From Saprospiraceae bacterium (lineage in GTDB: Bacteria > Bacteroidota > Bacteroidia > Chitinophagales > Saprospiraceae), in NCBI GenBank assembly GCA_016717655.1, contig JADKFC010000012.1, forward strand, positions 79,626 to 143,625: a DNA stretch of 64,000 nucleotides, read 5' to 3'. Made by a program: the position numbers and the translations under genes. The notes under the pieces were generated by a model, which made no database searches, was not told the DNA's origin, and saw nothing but the letters and a program-made list of their open reading frames with translations. Of the stretch, positions 62,863 to 64,000 are shown one piece after another (the stretch's first letter is position 1; the number at the start of each line of letters is the position of its first letter).

Positions 62863-64000
62863 TCACGCACCAACTGACAAAACGCCCTAACCCCTAACCC
62901 AAAACCACGCTCATCGATGTAAAAATCAGGGGTGTGGTGGGGTGCTACATCCATCATGCTTGTATTGGGGTCTCTGCCGCCGAGGAAAAAGAAAAAGGAG
63001 GGCACTTCTTTGGCATAGAAGGCAAAGTCTTCGGCTCCGGTTGAAGCCACGGTGACGCGCACCTTGTCTTCGCCTGCTACTTTTTCGAGACTGCCGATGA
63101 CTTGGGCCGTGAGTTTGGGATCGTTGTAGGTAATGGGGTAGCCGGGGGTGATGATCACCTCTGCGGTGGCGCCGGCACTCTCGGCAATGTTGGTGGCGGT
63201 GAGGTGGATTTTGTTGTGGATGGAGGCTCTCATGTCACCGTTCAGGGTGCGGATGGTGCCTATCATGGTAAGGTCTTCGGGGATGATGTTGTTGCGCACG
63301 CCGGCATTGATTTGGGCAATGGTCACAACGGCTGCTTCTTTGGTAAGGTCGGCTTGTCGGCTGATGATGGTTTGCAGGCCCATGATGATTTGGGCGCCAA
63401 CCACCACGGGATCTACGCCGGCCCAGGGGCGTGAGCCGTGGGTTTGTTTGCCCTTTACTTTTATTTCCAGTCTGTCAGAAGCAGCCATGACTCCTTCCGG
63501 TTTGTATTGGAGCATATCGGCGCTTAGGCTGGCCGCGATGTGGAGGCCAAACATGGTTTGAATGCCGTATTTTTTGATCAGGCCTTCTTTGATGAGCAGC
63601 TCTGCCCCGCCTTCTTCACCCACGGGGGCACCTTCTTCTGCGGGTTGGAACACAAAGACAATTTTGCCGGTAAATAAATTTTTGTGTTTTGTCATCACAT
63701 GGGCGGTGGCCAGCAGGATGGCGGTGTGGGCATCGTGACCACAGGCGTGCATCACACCCACGGTTTTGCCTTCATAGCTGGTTTCAACCTTAGAGGCAAA
63801 ATCAATTTTAACCCGCTCTTTGACGGGTAAGGCATCGATGTCGGCCCTCAGTCCTACCACAGGTCCCGGTTTGCCGGTATCGAGCAGGGCGATGACACCT
63901 GTTTTAGCCGCTCCTTTTTCTATGGGTAATCCCAACACACTCAACTCCTGGACGATAAAGTCCATGGTTTTAAATTCACGGTTGGAGAGCTCTGGATTGG
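62844..64000 (-). CDS. M20-family amidohydrolase/carboxypeptidase (N-terminus beyond right edge)
   Basis: At least 385 residues; the frame is open to the window edge (NPELSNREFKTMDFIVQELS), so an internal Met at 63965 is not the true start. Metal-site motifs: GLRADIDALPV, MHACGHDAHTAIL, FQPAEEGAPVGEEGG, FGLHIAAS and STGAEDFAFY. Dimerisation-domain motif GKQTHGSRPWAGVDPV. Typical of hippurate/IAA-amino-acid hydrolases that remove N-acyl groups from amino acids. The last codons (GDRD) and the stop lie inside the TAGGG-type repeat. Confidence 0.9.
   Translation of the reverse strand, partial: NPELSNREFKTMDFIVQELSVLGLPIEKGAAKTGVIALLDTGKPGPVVGLRADIDALPVKERVKIDFASKVETSYEGKTVGVMHACGHDAHTAILLATAHVMTKHKNLFTGKIVFVFQPAEEGAPVGEEGGAELLIKEGLIKKYGIQTMFGLHIAASLSADMLQYKPEGVMAASDRLEIKVKGKQTHGSRPWAGVDPVVVGAQIIMGLQTIISRQADLTKEAAVVTIAQINAGVRNNIIPEDLTMIGTIRTLNGDMRASIHNKIHLTATNIAESAGATAEVIITPGYPITYNDPKLTAQVIGSLEKVAGEDKVRVTVASTGAEDFAFYAKEVPSFFFFLGGRDPNTSMMDVAPHHTPDFYIDERGFGLGVRAFCQLVRDIGDRD

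Overview
The window reads as a chromosomal segment of a Bacteroidota bacterium, most like the Saprospiraceae/Chitinophagia. Evidence: several genes are preceded by the Bacteroidota -7 element TAnnTTTG; secreted proteins carry type IX secretion (T9SS) C-terminal sorting domains; lamin-tail, PKD and sortilin-type repeat proteins are present; and several genes use TTG or GTG starts. No rRNA or tRNA gene and no CRISPR array was seen.

Layout. (1) 1-30636 is core chromosome: an Lhr-like helicase running off the left edge, rhomboid protease, ElaA-type acetyltransferase, EEP-family protein, lamin-tail surface protein, asd, a coiled-coil protein, prfA, a sodium/solute symporter, a thioredoxin-fold protein, a SET-domain protein, M1 peptidase, PaaE-like reductase, GT2, metK, dcd, a large repeat surface protein, an ECF sigma factor with a membrane partner, a DsbD pair, a flippase-like protein and DUF3108/DUF4230 proteins. 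(2) 30637-59850 is an AT-rich accessory island. It starts at an intact LTA-synthase-like sulfatase (31291-33087). Two 5'-truncated, frameshifted copies of its 3' end lie at 36983-37872 and 44936-45490. Three copies of a ~390-bp non-coding leader (33151, 37945, 47563) each end at a GTT core-like site next to cargo. Cargo includes a lytic-transglycosylase-like protein with a lipoprotein partner, a T9SS protein, an AIPR phage-resistance protein, a decayed group II intron, a PIN toxin-antitoxin pair, a T9SS PKD protein and a DUF6161-like membrane protein. An eight-gene operon follows (49692-56872): a LIV/HAAT-type ABC importer with a radical SAM enzyme and two unknown proteins between its parts. 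(3) 59852-64000 returns toward core: a membrane protein, a small hypothetical protein, a RelE-like toxin with a Panacea-domain antitoxin and a readable operator/promoter, and an M20 peptidase running off the right edge.

Main observation. In the island several accessory genes are bounded by cassette-specific inverted short sequences: GTTATCACA before and TGTGATAAC after one gene, TTGTGGGC before and GCCCACAA after another, GTTGTGC before and GCACAAC after the AIPR-to-PIN block. The downstream copy starts a structured stretch of about 70-120 bp. This is the logic of integron gene cassettes and attC sites, but no integron integrase is in the window. With the repeated leader and the repeated sulfatase tails, it suggests a cassette-accretion locus carrying defence genes.

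Caution. Four conserved genes are broken by single-base indels, at least three of them in homopolymer runs (10909, 29281, 37454). These may be sequencing errors rather than real mutations.
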